A stretch of DNA of 64,000 nt, taken from Vreelandella populi (GTDB lineage: Bacteria; Pseudomonadota; Gammaproteobacteria; Pseudomonadales; Halomonadaceae). The notes under the pieces were generated by a model that was given only the letters and a program-made list of their open reading frames with translations, did not search any database and was not told the DNA's origin. The stretch lies in assembly GCF_003989825.1 (NCBI RefSeq), contig NZ_RZHE01000011.1, positions 62,001-126,000 on the forward strand. The letters are read 5' to 3'. This document shows positions 27,624-39,514 of the stretch, piece after piece. Numbering within the stretch: the stretch's first letter is position 1; every line of letters begins with the position of its first letter. Made by a program: the position numbers and the translations under genes.

Positions 27624-30581
27624 TTAAGCAGGTTCTAGAAAGCGCTGCCAAAGAGCCCCCACCGCCCCACGATGCGCTTTGAAATCCTCGGCCTTGCCAA
27701 CGGCTTTTACACCGGTTAGAGCCGCGCGATGGGTGCGGCTTCGATAAGCCAGATAGGCCTCTTTTAACTGCTCGGCTTCACCTGAAGGTAAGTGCCCACT
27801 TTCGGCCAAGGTATCTAAAATACGCATGTTGTCGCTGTAAACCAGCAGCTCAGGCGTTTGGTGAGCAAGCGCTAACACCGCGTATTGACATAGAAACTCG
27901 ATATCGACCATGCCGCCGGCATCATGCTTCAGATTAAAATCTTTGCCGGGCTCCTTGCTGCCCAGATGGTCGCGCATCTTGTGGCGCATCTTTACGACAT
28001 CTTCGCGCAAGGTGTGGGTATCGCGCTTGCGACTGAGGATGTCGCCGCGAATCTGATCAAACCGTTTGGCCAGTGCTTCGCTTCCGGCCACCACCCTGGC
28101 GCGCACCAGCGCCTGATGCTCCCAGGTCCAGGCGCTTTGCTGCTGATAGTCGGCGAAGGCATCAAGTGAGGTTACCAACAGCCCTGCATTGCCCGAGGGG
28201 CGCAGGCGCATGTCGACCTCAAACAGGCTGCCCGCAGGAGTGACGGCGGTTAATAGGTGAATAATCCGCTGACCCAGGCGGGTAAAAAATAGCGGCGTAT
28301 CAATCGGGCGTGGGCCGTCGGTAGTACCTTTCCCATCGCTATCGTGAAGAAACACTAGATCCAGGTCAGAACCATAGCCAAGCTCAATGCCCCCTAGCTT
28401 GCCATAGCCGATGACCAGAAAGGCCGGCTCGTGTTCATTCAGGCCTTGGGGAACACCGTGCTTACGGGTTGCGTGCTTCCAGGCCATGGCGAGCACGGCA
28501 TCCAGTATTACTTCGGCGATGTAAGTTAAGTAATCACTTACTTTCATTAAATGACGCGTACCGGCCACATCTGAAGCGGCAACGTGGAGCATTTGCGCGT
28601 GTTTGAAAACGCGTAGCGCCTCTAGCTGAGCTTCTTCATCATCTTCTGGCAAACGGTTAAGCGTCTGGCGCAGCTCGTCGGCCAGGCGTGCCTTGTCGGC
28701 GGGGGTATACAACGTTTCCGGCGTTAGCAGTTCATCCAGCAAAATGGGGTAACGTGCCAGTTGCTCGGCAATCCAGGGGCTGGCGACACATAGCCGCATC
28801 AAGTGCTCTAGCGCCTGAGGGTTTTCGCGCAGCAGCGCAAGGTAAGCTGTACGCCGCAACACAGCCTCGATAAGTGGCTGCACGCGGGCAAGTGCGGTAT
28901 CCGGTTTCTCATTTTCGGCTACTGCAGCCAGCAATAAGGGCATCAACGCGTCGAGTCGCTCAAAACCGATTCGCTGCATGCCTTGCACTTGTCGCGATTG
29001 ATACAGGCTTTGCAGACGCTTTAGTATTTTATCGGGTTCGGCAAATCCCGCATCGCGTAAGTAAGCAATTGCTTCGTCCTGCTCAAGCTCGTTGCGCCAG
29101 ATTAATCGCCACTGAGCGGGTGCAAGGCGGTTTTCGTTATTAGCTTCCTCGGCATCCTCCTCGGGGTCAGCAATCACCGCATCGAAATGGCAGCGCACGC
29201 GCTCGCGCACCTTATCAAGCTGCTCCAGTAGCGCAGCCCAATCTTTATACCCCATGGCAAAGGCAACGCGCGCCTGATCGATCTCATCAACGGGCAGCAT
29301 TTGCGTCTGACGATCTTCAAGCGCCTGAATGACGTGTTCGATATCACGCAAAAAGGCGTAATCAGGCAATAGTTCGTCGACCACCGCCTGGGGTAGCAGC
29401 CCCAGGTCGGGCAGACGTTTCAGGGCCGTTTGCAACGACGTGACCTGCAGTTCGGTATCGCGGCCGCCACGAATCAGCTGAAAGGCCTGAACCACGAACT
29501 CCACTTCACGAATACCGCCAGAGCCCAACTTGATATTGCTCTGCATACCCTTGCGCTTCACTTCGCGATTGATCATGGCCTTCAATTCACGCAGCGACTC
29601 AATCGCGCCAAAATCCAGATAGCGGCGATACACAAAGGGCTTGAGGCTGGACAGAAGTTCTCGACCTGCCTCGATATCCCCGGCAACCGGGCGTGCCTTG
29701 AGCATGGCGTAGCGCTCCCACTCGCGCCCCTGGTCCTGGTAGTAACTTGAGAGCATTGAGAAGCTGCCCACCAACGGGCCACCGTCACCCAGTGGGCGCA
29801 GGCGCATATCCACCCGAAACACAAAGCCATCGGCACTCATTGCATCAAGTGCGGCAATCAGCTTCTGGCCAAGCTTGGTGAAGTACTCCTGATGCTCTAG
29901 TGGTTTGCGCCCACCCTGTGTTTCTCCCTTTTCCGAGAAGGCAAAAATAAGATCGATATCGGAGGAAAGATTAAGCTCGCCCGCCCCAAGCTTGCCCATG
30001 CCAAGCACGACCAACCGCTGCGGCGAGCCGTCGACACGCGCGGCAGGCACCCCCCAACGCGTGGCGTAGAACTGCTCAAGCCACCCAAGCGCGGCCTCAA
30101 GACATAGCTCAGCGAGCTGAGAAACCGCCTGCGCGGTATGCCACATGGTATAGCCTGGCGGGCGGTTTAAATCGCGCCAAACAATGCCCAGCATTCGCGC
30201 CCGCCGAAAACGGCGCAGTACGCGATGCATGGCCGTCTCATCTTCTGCATCTTCCAGTGCGGCATGTAGCCACTGCTGAAGCTCGCGGCGGTTGGGCGTG
30301 GCATCCAGCTCGCCGGTGACCTCAAGCTCAGCAAGCCACTGGGGGTAGCGCGCCAGCGTGTCCACGGCAAAGATAGAGACCGCCAGAACCTTGGTCAGCG
30401 CCTCGCGGCGCGATTCCGTTAGCGCCTCCCATTGCCGGGAGGGCAACGGCTGCTTGGTCATTGAGGCAACATTGTCAGCCTGGCTAAGCGCATCGTTTAG
30501 CCGCTGGCCTGCCTTTTGCACTACATCTTTCAGCACCTCAGGCACGGTCTGTAAGGATAAAAAACCATCGTCTAGTTGCAT
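27624..30581 (-). CDS. glnE: Glutamine synthetase adenylyltransferase/deadenylylase
   Basis: The 985-residue bifunctional enzyme adds AMP to, or removes it from, glutamine synthetase according to nitrogen status. Both nucleotidyltransferase domains are present, each with its GxS...DxD centre: VVLGMGKLGAGELNLSSDIDLIFAF near residue 210 (deadenylylase half) and VIGYGKLGGIELGYGSDLDLVFLHD near 745 (adenylylase half). The PII-responsive central linker lies between. The ATG at 30581 is chosen over the longer frame from 30644 because GAGG precedes it five bases upstream and because it removes an overlap with dgkA. The dgkA stop is 26 bases upstream, so the two may be co-transcribed. Confidence 0.96.
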   Translation of the reverse strand: MQLDDGFLSLQTVPEVLKDVVQKAGQRLNDALSQADNVASMTKQPLPSRQWEALTESRREALTKVLAVSIFAVDTLARYPQWLAELEVTGELDATPNRRELQQWLHAALEDAEDETAMHRVLRRFRRARMLGIVWRDLNRPPGYTMWHTAQAVSQLAELCLEAALGWLEQFYATRWGVPAARVDGSPQRLVVLGMGKLGAGELNLSSDIDLIFAFSEKGETQGGRKPLEHQEYFTKLGQKLIAALDAMSADGFVFRVDMRLRPLGDGGPLVGSFSMLSSYYQDQGREWERYAMLKARPVAGDIEAGRELLSSLKPFVYRRYLDFGAIESLRELKAMINREVKRKGMQSNIKLGSGGIREVEFVVQAFQLIRGGRDTELQVTSLQTALKRLPDLGLLPQAVVDELLPDYAFLRDIEHVIQALEDRQTQMLPVDEIDQARVAFAMGYKDWAALLEQLDKVRERVRCHFDAVIADPEEDAEEANNENRLAPAQWRLIWRNELEQDEAIAYLRDAGFAEPDKILKRLQSLYQSRQVQGMQRIGFERLDALMPLLLAAVAENEKPDTALARVQPLIEAVLRRTAYLALLRENPQALEHLMRLCVASPWIAEQLARYPILLDELLTPETLYTPADKARLADELRQTLNRLPEDDEEAQLEALRVFKHAQMLHVAASDVAGTRHLMKVSDYLTYIAEVILDAVLAMAWKHATRKHGVPQGLNEHEPAFLVIGYGKLGGIELGYGSDLDLVFLHDSDGKGTTDGPRPIDTPLFFTRLGQRIIHLLTAVTPAGSLFEVDMRLRPSGNAGLLVTSLDAFADYQQQSAWTWEHQALVRARVVAGSEALAKRFDQIRGDILSRKRDTHTLREDVVKMRHKMRDHLGSKEPGKDFNLKHDAGGMVDIEFLCQYAVLALAHQTPELLVYSDNMRILDTLAESGHLPSGEAEQLKEAYLAYRSRTHRAALTGVKAVGKAEDFKAHRGAVGALWQRFLEPA

Positions 30582-30607
30582 AACCACCTCATTGCCAAGC
30601 GAAAACG

Positions 30608-30979
30608 CTAGCCGAAGAATTTTTCCCAGCCCAGAAGCCCCCAAGTAAGCCCGGCCATAATCAACGACAGCATGACCGCCGCCGAGCCGATATCCTTGGC
30701 GCGGCCGGAAAGCACGTGATGCTCGGTGCCAATGCGGTCAACGACATTCTCAATCGCGCTATTTAAAAGTTCGACGATCAGAACGAAAAACAGGCTGCCC
30801 ACCAGCATCAGCCAACTGATCGAATCGTTACTGAGCCACCAGGCAAATGGCAGCAACACGGCAGCAATACCCACTTCCTGACGAAAGGCCGTCTCATTTC
30901 GAAACGCGGCCTTTAACCCCTTCCAGGAATAACGCGTTGAGTGCATCAAATGGAGTAAACCGGTATGCCCTGGTTTCAT
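30608..30979 (-). CDS. dgkA: Diacylglycerol kinase, prokaryotic type
   Basis: The 123-residue integral membrane kinase has an N-terminal amphipathic helix (YSWKGLKAAFRNETAFRQEV), three membrane helices, and the catalytic signature VELLNSAIENVVDRIG near residue 70 with conserved Glu and Asn. KDIGSAAVMLSLIMAGLTW is the third helix. It phosphorylates diacylglycerol released during membrane-derived oligosaccharide or lipid turnover, recycling it to phosphatidate. A GAGG sequence precedes the ATG. It lies between dacB and glnE on the same strand. Confidence 0.96.
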   Translation of the reverse strand: MKPGHTGLLHLMHSTRYSWKGLKAAFRNETAFRQEVGIAAVLLPFAWWLSNDSISWLMLVGSLFFVLIVELLNSAIENVVDRIGTEHHVLSGRAKDIGSAAVMLSLIMAGLTWGLLGWEKFFG

Positions 30980-31008
30980 GCAGCTTGCCTCATCTAGGCG
31001 TAAGTGAA

Positions 31009-32481
31009 TCAGTTAGCCAGAATCATCGCGTCCAGATCGAGCGACAATGGGTCCAGCACCTCAGACCAGCTTAAATAAGGTGTGTTACCACTTCCGTTCA
31101 CAAACACACTAAATACACCCCACTGCCCGCTGACAGTACGAAAGTAGCCGGCCGCTGCGCGTACCGCAAAAGGCTGGTTCAGCGTGCCGGTCTTTAGCAT
31201 GACATTGTTTTGAAACGTGGGAGAGCCACGCCGTATAAAGCGCATCACACCATTGGCGGGCGACTGAAACGCAGCCACAAAACTTGGAAACAATGCGCTC
31301 TGGCGGTACATATCTTCGAGCATGACGTTGGCACCGTGGGCCGAGGTACGGTTTTCCGTGGTCAAGCCACTGCCACTATACAGGGTAATCGGCCCGTGCC
31401 CTGGCAGCTGCTGGGCGTAGGTTTCGATAGCCGAGCCTGCCTGACGCAGCTGAGCTTGCGGTGTTTGCACCAGATTCAGTGCCAGCACATCGGCCATATA
31501 GTTGTTGGAGTAGTTCATGGTGCGCAGAAGTAACTCTTGCAGCGGCTGGCTATCTACCGCTGCCAGGCGCCGCGCACTACTGGGTGGCTGCGTTGACGTC
31601 AAACGCCAGGGATCACGCACATGAATACCAGCCTGATTCAACATGGCCAGCAGCACCTGGGCGGTCTCTTCGGCGGCATCGCCCGCGCCACGGTAGACAT
31701 CCTGGGCCATGGCATTGGTTGAAACCTGACCGCTTACACGCATCACATCGCCACGCTCATCGGTAATTCGTTCAGCGCTGATCTCGGTGCCGCTATTAGC
31801 GGGACGGGTAATCACTTGGTTATCAATGGTGATAAGTGGCAGTTGGCTATCACAGAGCGCAGTGCGGGCAGGCTCTCCTGGAACGGCTGAAGGCGCCACA
31901 TTAACGCACCAACTGCCGAAGTTGACTCCCGCCGAGGTCAGCGGCGCGCTGTAGGCATTGGTGACGCGAGTGCGGGCACTGCAGCGATCGTTGGTAATAC
32001 ATTCGACGGGCCCAAAACGCCACTGACTGATCACCAGGGCACCATCAACTTCATTGACGCCCGCCATTTGCAGACGTTGAACCAAACGCCACAGATTCTC
32101 CGTGGTAAGGCCCGGGTCGCCACCGCCCTCGAACACCAGATCGCCGCGCAGCACACCGTTATCAATGGCACCGTTGCTGACGAGCTGGCTGGTAAAGCGA
32201 TGCTGGGGGCCAAAGCGATTCAATAACGCGGCCGCCATATAGGCTTTGGTCACCGAGGCGGGAGCCATCTGGCGTTCGGGGTTAAGGCTGCCCAGTAGGG
32301 CAGGCGTATCGGTATTCAACAGACGTGCTTCGGCACTGATCGAAAACCCCTTTTCCTGCAGTTGGCTCAAGCGGCTGAAGTCGGCCAGCAGCAAGGGGCT
32401 TGCCATCAGCGACACCGCCGCCGCCCCTGCCATCACTACACAGCGCCATGGGCGCACCGCTGACTTAAAGAAGTACGTCAC
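31009..32481 (-). CDS. dacB: D-alanyl-D-alanine carboxypeptidase/endopeptidase, PBP4 type
   Basis: The exported class C penicillin-binding protein is about 490 residues. A signal peptide covers the first 35 or so residues (VVMAGAAAVSLMASPLLLA). The serine motif is PASVTKAYMAAALL near residue 75, the second motif is SNN in MNYSNNYMADVLAL near 325, and the KTG box is MLKTGTLNQPFAVRA near 430, so all catalytic elements remain. It trims or cleaves peptide cross-links of peptidoglycan. The GTG at 32481 preceded by GAGG is preferred; a TTG frame five codons longer exists. The protein has the extra domain insertion typical of PBP4. Confidence 0.93.
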   Translation of the reverse strand: MTYFFKSAVRPWRCVVMAGAAAVSLMASPLLLADFSRLSQLQEKGFSISAEARLLNTDTPALLGSLNPERQMAPASVTKAYMAAALLNRFGPQHRFTSQLVSNGAIDNGVLRGDLVFEGGGDPGLTTENLWRLVQRLQMAGVNEVDGALVISQWRFGPVECITNDRCSARTRVTNAYSAPLTSAGVNFGSWCVNVAPSAVPGEPARTALCDSQLPLITIDNQVITRPANSGTEISAERITDERGDVMRVSGQVSTNAMAQDVYRGAGDAAEETAQVLLAMLNQAGIHVRDPWRLTSTQPPSSARRLAAVDSQPLQELLLRTMNYSNNYMADVLALNLVQTPQAQLRQAGSAIETYAQQLPGHGPITLYSGSGLTTENRTSAHGANVMLEDMYRQSALFPSFVAAFQSPANGVMRFIRRGSPTFQNNVMLKTGTLNQPFAVRAAAGYFRTVSGQWGVFSVFVNGSGNTPYLSWSEVLDPLSLDLDAMILAN

Positions 32482-32565
32482 TGTTATCGGCCTCAATACA
32501 CATTCATGGTGGAAAATATCTGCAGAACACTCATGTCTGCCATCATCAAGCTAAGAATACCCATG

Positions 32566-33231
32566 TCATACCCGTTCTAGATCAACCTGCAGGCGCCAAA
32601 GCGTTTGCCCGCTCTGATCGTACTTGGCTTCAAACGGGGTTAAATACTCACCATCAGGTGCCCACACGCCGGTTTCAGCCTGCTTACCGGTAACGTGCGC
32701 TACCGCCAGGGCAAACTCTTCGATATACAGCTGCCAGTTGGAGCGCACCTCAAGACGCCCGCCCAGCGCCAGCAGTGTGGGTAATATTGGATGCCCTTGC
32801 CAGCGCATCTTTAAATGTGCTGCTTTGGGATATGGGTTGGGGTACAGCAGATAATGCCTCGCCGGCGCCCATTGCGCCTGATCCGCCAGCCTCCAGAAAT
32901 CCACCAGATCTGCCCGCACCAGAAGCGCATTATCGGGAAGCGCGCCATGATCACGTCCTAACCGATCTTCGCTGCGATCAACTCCAATCACCAGATGATC
33001 CGGGAACTGCGTAGCCAAATGCCGTGTCGAAAGCCCAACGCCACACCCTGCATCCAGAATCAGCGGGGCCTGACGAGCTTGATACCAGCGCTGGGCCTGC
33101 TCGAACGCCTGTTGAGTGTGATCCGCAATTGGTTTACGCAGCGGTTGGGCAAGTGCGCGTTCTACCCGGCGTGCCAAATCATGATGAGGGCCTGGCTGAT
33201 TGGATATGATGGGTCGAGAATTGTGCTGCAT
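32566..33231 (-). CDS. TrmB-like SAM-dependent methyltransferase
   Basis: The 221-residue Rossmann methyltransferase has motif I LILDAGCGVGLSTRHLA near residue 63 and acidic loop VIGVDRSEDRLGR. The region after strand 4, YLLYPNPYPKAAHLKMRWQG, corresponds to the FPDPWPKKRHxKRR motif of TrmB, tRNA m7G46 methyltransferase, but the Asp and the Lys/Arg cluster are altered. It may be a divergent TrmB or a paralogue with another RNA substrate. The ATG at 33231 gives a normal N-terminus; the longer frame to 33420 reads through the divergent promoter of fabY. It is transcribed away from fabY. Confidence 0.78.
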   Translation of the reverse strand: MQHNSRPIISNQPGPHHDLARRVERALAQPLRKPIADHTQQAFEQAQRWYQARQAPLILDAGCGVGLSTRHLATQFPDHLVIGVDRSEDRLGRDHGALPDNALLVRADLVDFWRLADQAQWAPARHYLLYPNPYPKAAHLKMRWQGHPILPTLLALGGRLEVRSNWQLYIEEFALAVAHVTGKQAETGVWAPDGEYLTPFEAKYDQSGQTLWRLQVDLERV

Positions 33232-33413
33232 GCCATCTCTCGGATTGAAAAGAGGTGATTCTATCAGTCTCCGGTGGTTGCAGCATGACGTCGTGAGGTA
33301 CCCGGTGCTATGATCACGCCCGAGATATTTATTAAGCTCAACGATACGGCCCGTTTTAGCCTGTCGTTGACAATAACTGTTATTAAAAACCACCGCACCA
33401 CGAGGAACCCGGC

Positions 33414-35815
<2,402 letters not shown>

Positions 35816-35835
35816 CCACCCACATTGTTGAGTAA

Positions 35836-36144
<309 letters not shown>

Positions 36145-36158
36145 CGCCCAGCGGTCGC

Positions 36159-37448
36159 GTGCGTATATGGGCCATTGCCTGGCCAATCATCCTTTCCAAT
36201 ATTACCGTTCCCCTGCTGGGACTGGTGGATACTGCCGTGGTCGGGCACCTGCCCGACTCGCGCTATCTGGCAGCGGTTACCTTGGGTGCTACGCTTTTCA
36301 GCTTTCTTTACTGGGGCTTTGGTTTCTTGCGGATGGGCACCACGGGCCTGGTGGCCCAGGCAATGGGCCGGGAAAGCGATAGCGACGTACAGAACCTGCT
36401 AGGCCAATCGCTGATCATCGCCGCCGTGATTGGCGTTTTACTGATTACCTTTTCCACTCCGCTGATTAATCTAGGCCTTTGGCTTTTAGATGGAAGTGAG
36501 GCCGCCACGCCGCTGGCCCGCGAATACGCGGAGATACGCCTGTGGTCGGCGCCCGCCGTACTGGCCAATTACGCCATTCTGGGCTGGTTTCTGGGCCAAC
36601 AGAACTCCCGCGTTACGCTGATGATTCTGGTGCTGACCAACGCGATCAATATCGTGCTCGATCTATGGTTTGTTGTGGGCCTGGGCATGACCAGCAATGG
36701 GGTTGCCTGGGCAAGCGTTATTGCCGATTACAGTGCATTGGGGTTTGGCGGCTATCTGGTGCTTCATCAGCTCAAACGACTAACCGGACGCTTTTCACGG
36801 GCGCGTTTACTGGCCCTTTCCGCTTATGCCGCGCTTTTCAACATCAACGCCAATTTGTTTGTACGCACGCTTGGCCTGCTCTTTGTAATGGCATTTTTTA
36901 CCGCTCAGGGCGCTCGCCAGGGCGACACCGTACTGGCTGCCAATGCCGTTCTGTTGCAGTTCATCATGCTTACAAGCTACGCACTGGATGGTTTTGCCCA
37001 CGCGGCAGAGTCGTTGGTGGGCCGGGCCTATGGGCGACGTGACTGGCAGGAGCTGGCCTCGATTGTCCGCCGAACTGCACTGTTCTCCTTCTGGACGGCG
37101 GGCAGCGCATCACTGCTTTTTGCTCTTGGCGGCAATCAGCTGGTAGCGTTATTAACCGGTCTTGAAGAGGTGCAGGCAACGGCTGCCCTGTACCTACCCT
37201 GGATGGTGGCGATGCCTTTGATTGCCGTTTGGAGCTACCTGTTTGATGGCGTCTTTATTGGCGCAACCGCCGTACGCGAAATGCGTAACAGCATCTTTAT
37301 CGCCATGGCCATTTATCTACCCGCCTGGTGGTTTACCCAAGGCCTGGGTAACCATGGGCTTTGGCTTGCCTTTACGCTGTTTATTACGGTGCGCTCCGGG
37401 GTGCTTGTCTATTACTATCGTCGATACCGGAACGCCTACTGGCGCTAG
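36159..37448 (+). CDS. MATE-family efflux transporter, DinF-like
   Basis: The 429-residue protein has 12 helices in two MATE halves. It begins RIWAIAWPIILSNITVPLLGLVDTAVVGHL, the standard opening of the DinF branch, with matching LFSFLYWGFGFLRMGTTGLVAQAMGR near residue 50. MATE pumps expel cationic drugs, bile salts or DNA-damaging agents using sodium or proton gradients. The start GTG at 36159 lies 14 bases after the ferredoxin stop; no strong ribosome binding site is visible, so translation may depend on the upstream gene. Confidence 0.92.
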   Translation: MRIWAIAWPIILSNITVPLLGLVDTAVVGHLPDSRYLAAVTLGATLFSFLYWGFGFLRMGTTGLVAQAMGRESDSDVQNLLGQSLIIAAVIGVLLITFSTPLINLGLWLLDGSEAATPLAREYAEIRLWSAPAVLANYAILGWFLGQQNSRVTLMILVLTNAINIVLDLWFVVGLGMTSNGVAWASVIADYSALGFGGYLVLHQLKRLTGRFSRARLLALSAYAALFNINANLFVRTLGLLFVMAFFTAQGARQGDTVLAANAVLLQFIMLTSYALDGFAHAAESLVGRAYGRRDWQELASIVRRTALFSFWTAGSASLLFALGGNQLVALLTGLEEVQATAALYLPWMVAMPLIAVWSYLFDGVFIGATAVREMRNSIFIAMAIYLPAWWFTQGLGNHGLWLAFTLFITVRSGVLVYYYRRYRNAYWR

Positions 37449-37571
37449 ACGCTCAGCCCAAGCCTTCTCTTCTTCGATCATGGCTCAAGCTGTTAGCTTT
37501 TAAACGTGAAAACCCTCACGCTCCGCCGTATATTAGCAGCGCACTTCCTATAAAAAACAAGAGAATCCGCC

Positions 37572-38882
37572 ATGCTTAAAATGATATCCAAACCGGCCGT
37601 CAAGCTGGTCGAGCGTTATCTTCCCGACCCATATATCTTTGTGCTGCTGTTGACCATCGTGGCGGCGGTAGCGGCCATTGCCGTGGAGCGTCAGACGCCG
37701 CTTGCTGTCATGCGCATGTGGGGCGATGGCTTCTGGGGGTTATTAACCTTCTCCATGCAGATGCTTTTAGTGCTGGTCACGGGCTTTATGCTGGCAAGCT
37801 CGCCACCGGTGAAGCGTATTCTGCAAAAGCTTGCCGGCACGGCCAAAAGCCCGGGCGGCGCGATTATCCTGGTTACTCTGGTATCGCTTGCCGCCAGCTG
37901 GATCAACTGGGGGTTTGGCCTGGTAGTGGGCGCGCTGTTTGCCAAGGAGCTTGCCCGGCTGGTGCGGGTCGATTATCGCCTGCTGGTCGCCAGCGCCTAC
38001 TCAGGCTTTATCGTCTGGCACGGCGGCCTGGCCGGCTCGGTACCGCTGACGATTGCCACCGAAGGTCACTTCACCGCCGACCAGATCGGCGTGATCGGCA
38101 CGGGCTCGACCATCTTCGCGTTCTTCAATCTGGCGATTGTGGTGTGTCTGTTTATCGCAGTGCCGCTGGTCAACCGCCTGATGCTGCCCGATGAAAAGGA
38201 TAGCGTGTATGTCGACCGCCAACTGCTAGACGATGAGCCCGTGCCCTTGGGTCGTATTACCCGCCCGGCCGAGAAACTTGAAAACAGCCTGGCACTATCA
38301 CTTCTGGTAGGCGTCCCCGGGCTTTTGTATCTGCTTGATCACTTTATTCTGCGGGACGGCAGCCTCAACCTGAATATCGTCAACTTCCTGTTTCTGTTTT
38401 TAGCGATTGTGCTGCACCGCACGCCGCGCAACCTGCTGACCAGCCTGAATGAAGCCATCAAGGGCGGCGCGGGTATTGTTATTCAGTTTCCTTTTTATGC
38501 AGGCATCATGGCGATCATGGTGCAGTCGGGCTTGGCCCAGAGCATGTCGGAGTGGCTGATCTCCTTTGCCACGGCAACGTCGCTGCCGTTCTGGTCGTTT
38601 ATTAGCGCTGGCATTGTTAACCTATTCGTCCCATCAGGCGGGGGGCAATGGGCCGTACAGGCGCCGGTTATGCTGCCTGCTGCGCAGGCGCTAGGAGCAG
38701 ACATCTCACGTGTGGCGATGGCCGTTGCCTGGGGTGATGCCTGGACCAACCTGCTGCAGCCTTTCTGGGCACTGCCGGTATTGGCCATTGCAGGTCTGAA
38801 GGCCAAGGATATTATGGGCTTCTGCCTTGTTCAGCTGTTTATTACCGGCATTATTATCTCTATGGGCTTAGTCTGGTTCTAA
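37572..38882 (+). CDS. Short-chain fatty acid transporter, AtoE family
   Basis: The 436-residue membrane protein matches the AtoE/TIGR00366 family. Visible features are KLVERYLPDPYIFVLLLTIVAAVAA, GDGFWGLLTFSMQMLLVLVTGFMLA, INWGFGLVVGALFAKELAR and the conserved NLFVPSGGGQWAVQAPVMLPAA near residue 355. Members take up acetoacetate, butyrate or other short-chain acids. There is no ato operon here, but an acyl-CoA thioesterase follows after a hairpin, giving a loose acyl-metabolism context. The start ATG follows AAGAGA. Confidence 0.92.
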   Translation: MLKMISKPAVKLVERYLPDPYIFVLLLTIVAAVAAIAVERQTPLAVMRMWGDGFWGLLTFSMQMLLVLVTGFMLASSPPVKRILQKLAGTAKSPGGAIILVTLVSLAASWINWGFGLVVGALFAKELARLVRVDYRLLVASAYSGFIVWHGGLAGSVPLTIATEGHFTADQIGVIGTGSTIFAFFNLAIVVCLFIAVPLVNRLMLPDEKDSVYVDRQLLDDEPVPLGRITRPAEKLENSLALSLLVGVPGLLYLLDHFILRDGSLNLNIVNFLFLFLAIVLHRTPRNLLTSLNEAIKGGAGIVIQFPFYAGIMAIMVQSGLAQSMSEWLISFATATSLPFWSFISAGIVNLFVPSGGGQWAVQAPVMLPAAQALGADISRVAMAVAWGDAWTNLLQPFWALPVLAIAGLKAKDIMGFCLVQLFITGIIISMGLVWF

Positions 38883-38893
38883 GCTCTTGAATG

Positions 38894-38920
38894 CTCTGCC
38901 CGCCGTTCATGCGGGCAGAG
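38894..38920 (+). terminator. Hairpin between the AtoE-type gene and the thioesterase gene
   Basis: CTCTGCCCGC (38894-38903) and GCGGGCAGAG (38911-38920) form a perfect 10-bp stem over 7 bases, but no T-run follows. It ends 19 bases before the next start codon. It may be a weak terminator or an mRNA processing or stability element. Confidence 0.55.
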
Positions 38921-38939
38921 GCCTAACCAAGGACTCACT

Positions 38940-39455
38940 ATGTCAGACGCAGCACAAACGGCCCTGCCAGGACAGCACGAGCTGTCAATGACCGTACTCA
39001 TGACTCCCGACATGGCCAACTTTAGCGGTAAAGTACACGGCGGGGCCATCCTCAAGAAGCTGGATGAAGTCGCCTATGCGTGTGCCAGCCGCTACTCTGG
39101 TCACTACGTGGTGACGCTTTCGGTCGACCAGGTACTCTTCAAGCAGCCCATTCACGTCGGTGAGCTGGTCACGTTTCTTGCCTGTGTGAACCATGTGGGC
39201 CGCTCTTCCATGGAAATTGGCATCAAGGTGGTAGCTGAGGATATTCGCAACAAGCTTATTCGCCATACCAACAGCTGCTACCTGACCATGGTGGCCGTTG
39301 ACCCGGAGGGTAAGCCGGCCAGTGTGCCCCCACTGACACTGACTACCCCCATTCAGAAACTTCGCTTTGAGAAGGCGGCACTGCGCAAGAAGCACCGCAA
39401 GCAGGCCGAGCAGGAAGAAAAAATCACCCAGCAGCACTACCAAACGCAAGCTTAA
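38940..39455 (+). CDS. Acyl-CoA thioesterase, hotdog fold (YciA-like)
   Basis: A 171-residue single hotdog-domain protein. The segment MANFSGKVHGGAILKKLDEVAYACASRYSG around residue 23 carries the conserved NxxG...HGG and the catalytic Asp of the YciA/BACH group, followed by VTLSVDQVLFKQPIHVGELV. The highly charged tail RKKHRKQAEQEEK is probably disordered. It hydrolyses acyl-CoA to free acid and CoA; chain-length preference is not predictable. AAGGA precedes the ATG. It lies downstream of the AtoE-type fatty-acid transporter. Confidence 0.93.
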   Translation: MSDAAQTALPGQHELSMTVLMTPDMANFSGKVHGGAILKKLDEVAYACASRYSGHYVVTLSVDQVLFKQPIHVGELVTFLACVNHVGRSSMEIGIKVVAEDIRNKLIRHTNSCYLTMVAVDPEGKPASVPPLTLTTPIQKLRFEKAALRKKHRKQAEQEEKITQQHYQTQA

Positions 39456-39514
39456 CCTAACCAGCGCAGGCCGTTGACTGGCTGACGCTTCAATGCCCAT
39501 GACAAGGAGGTTGC

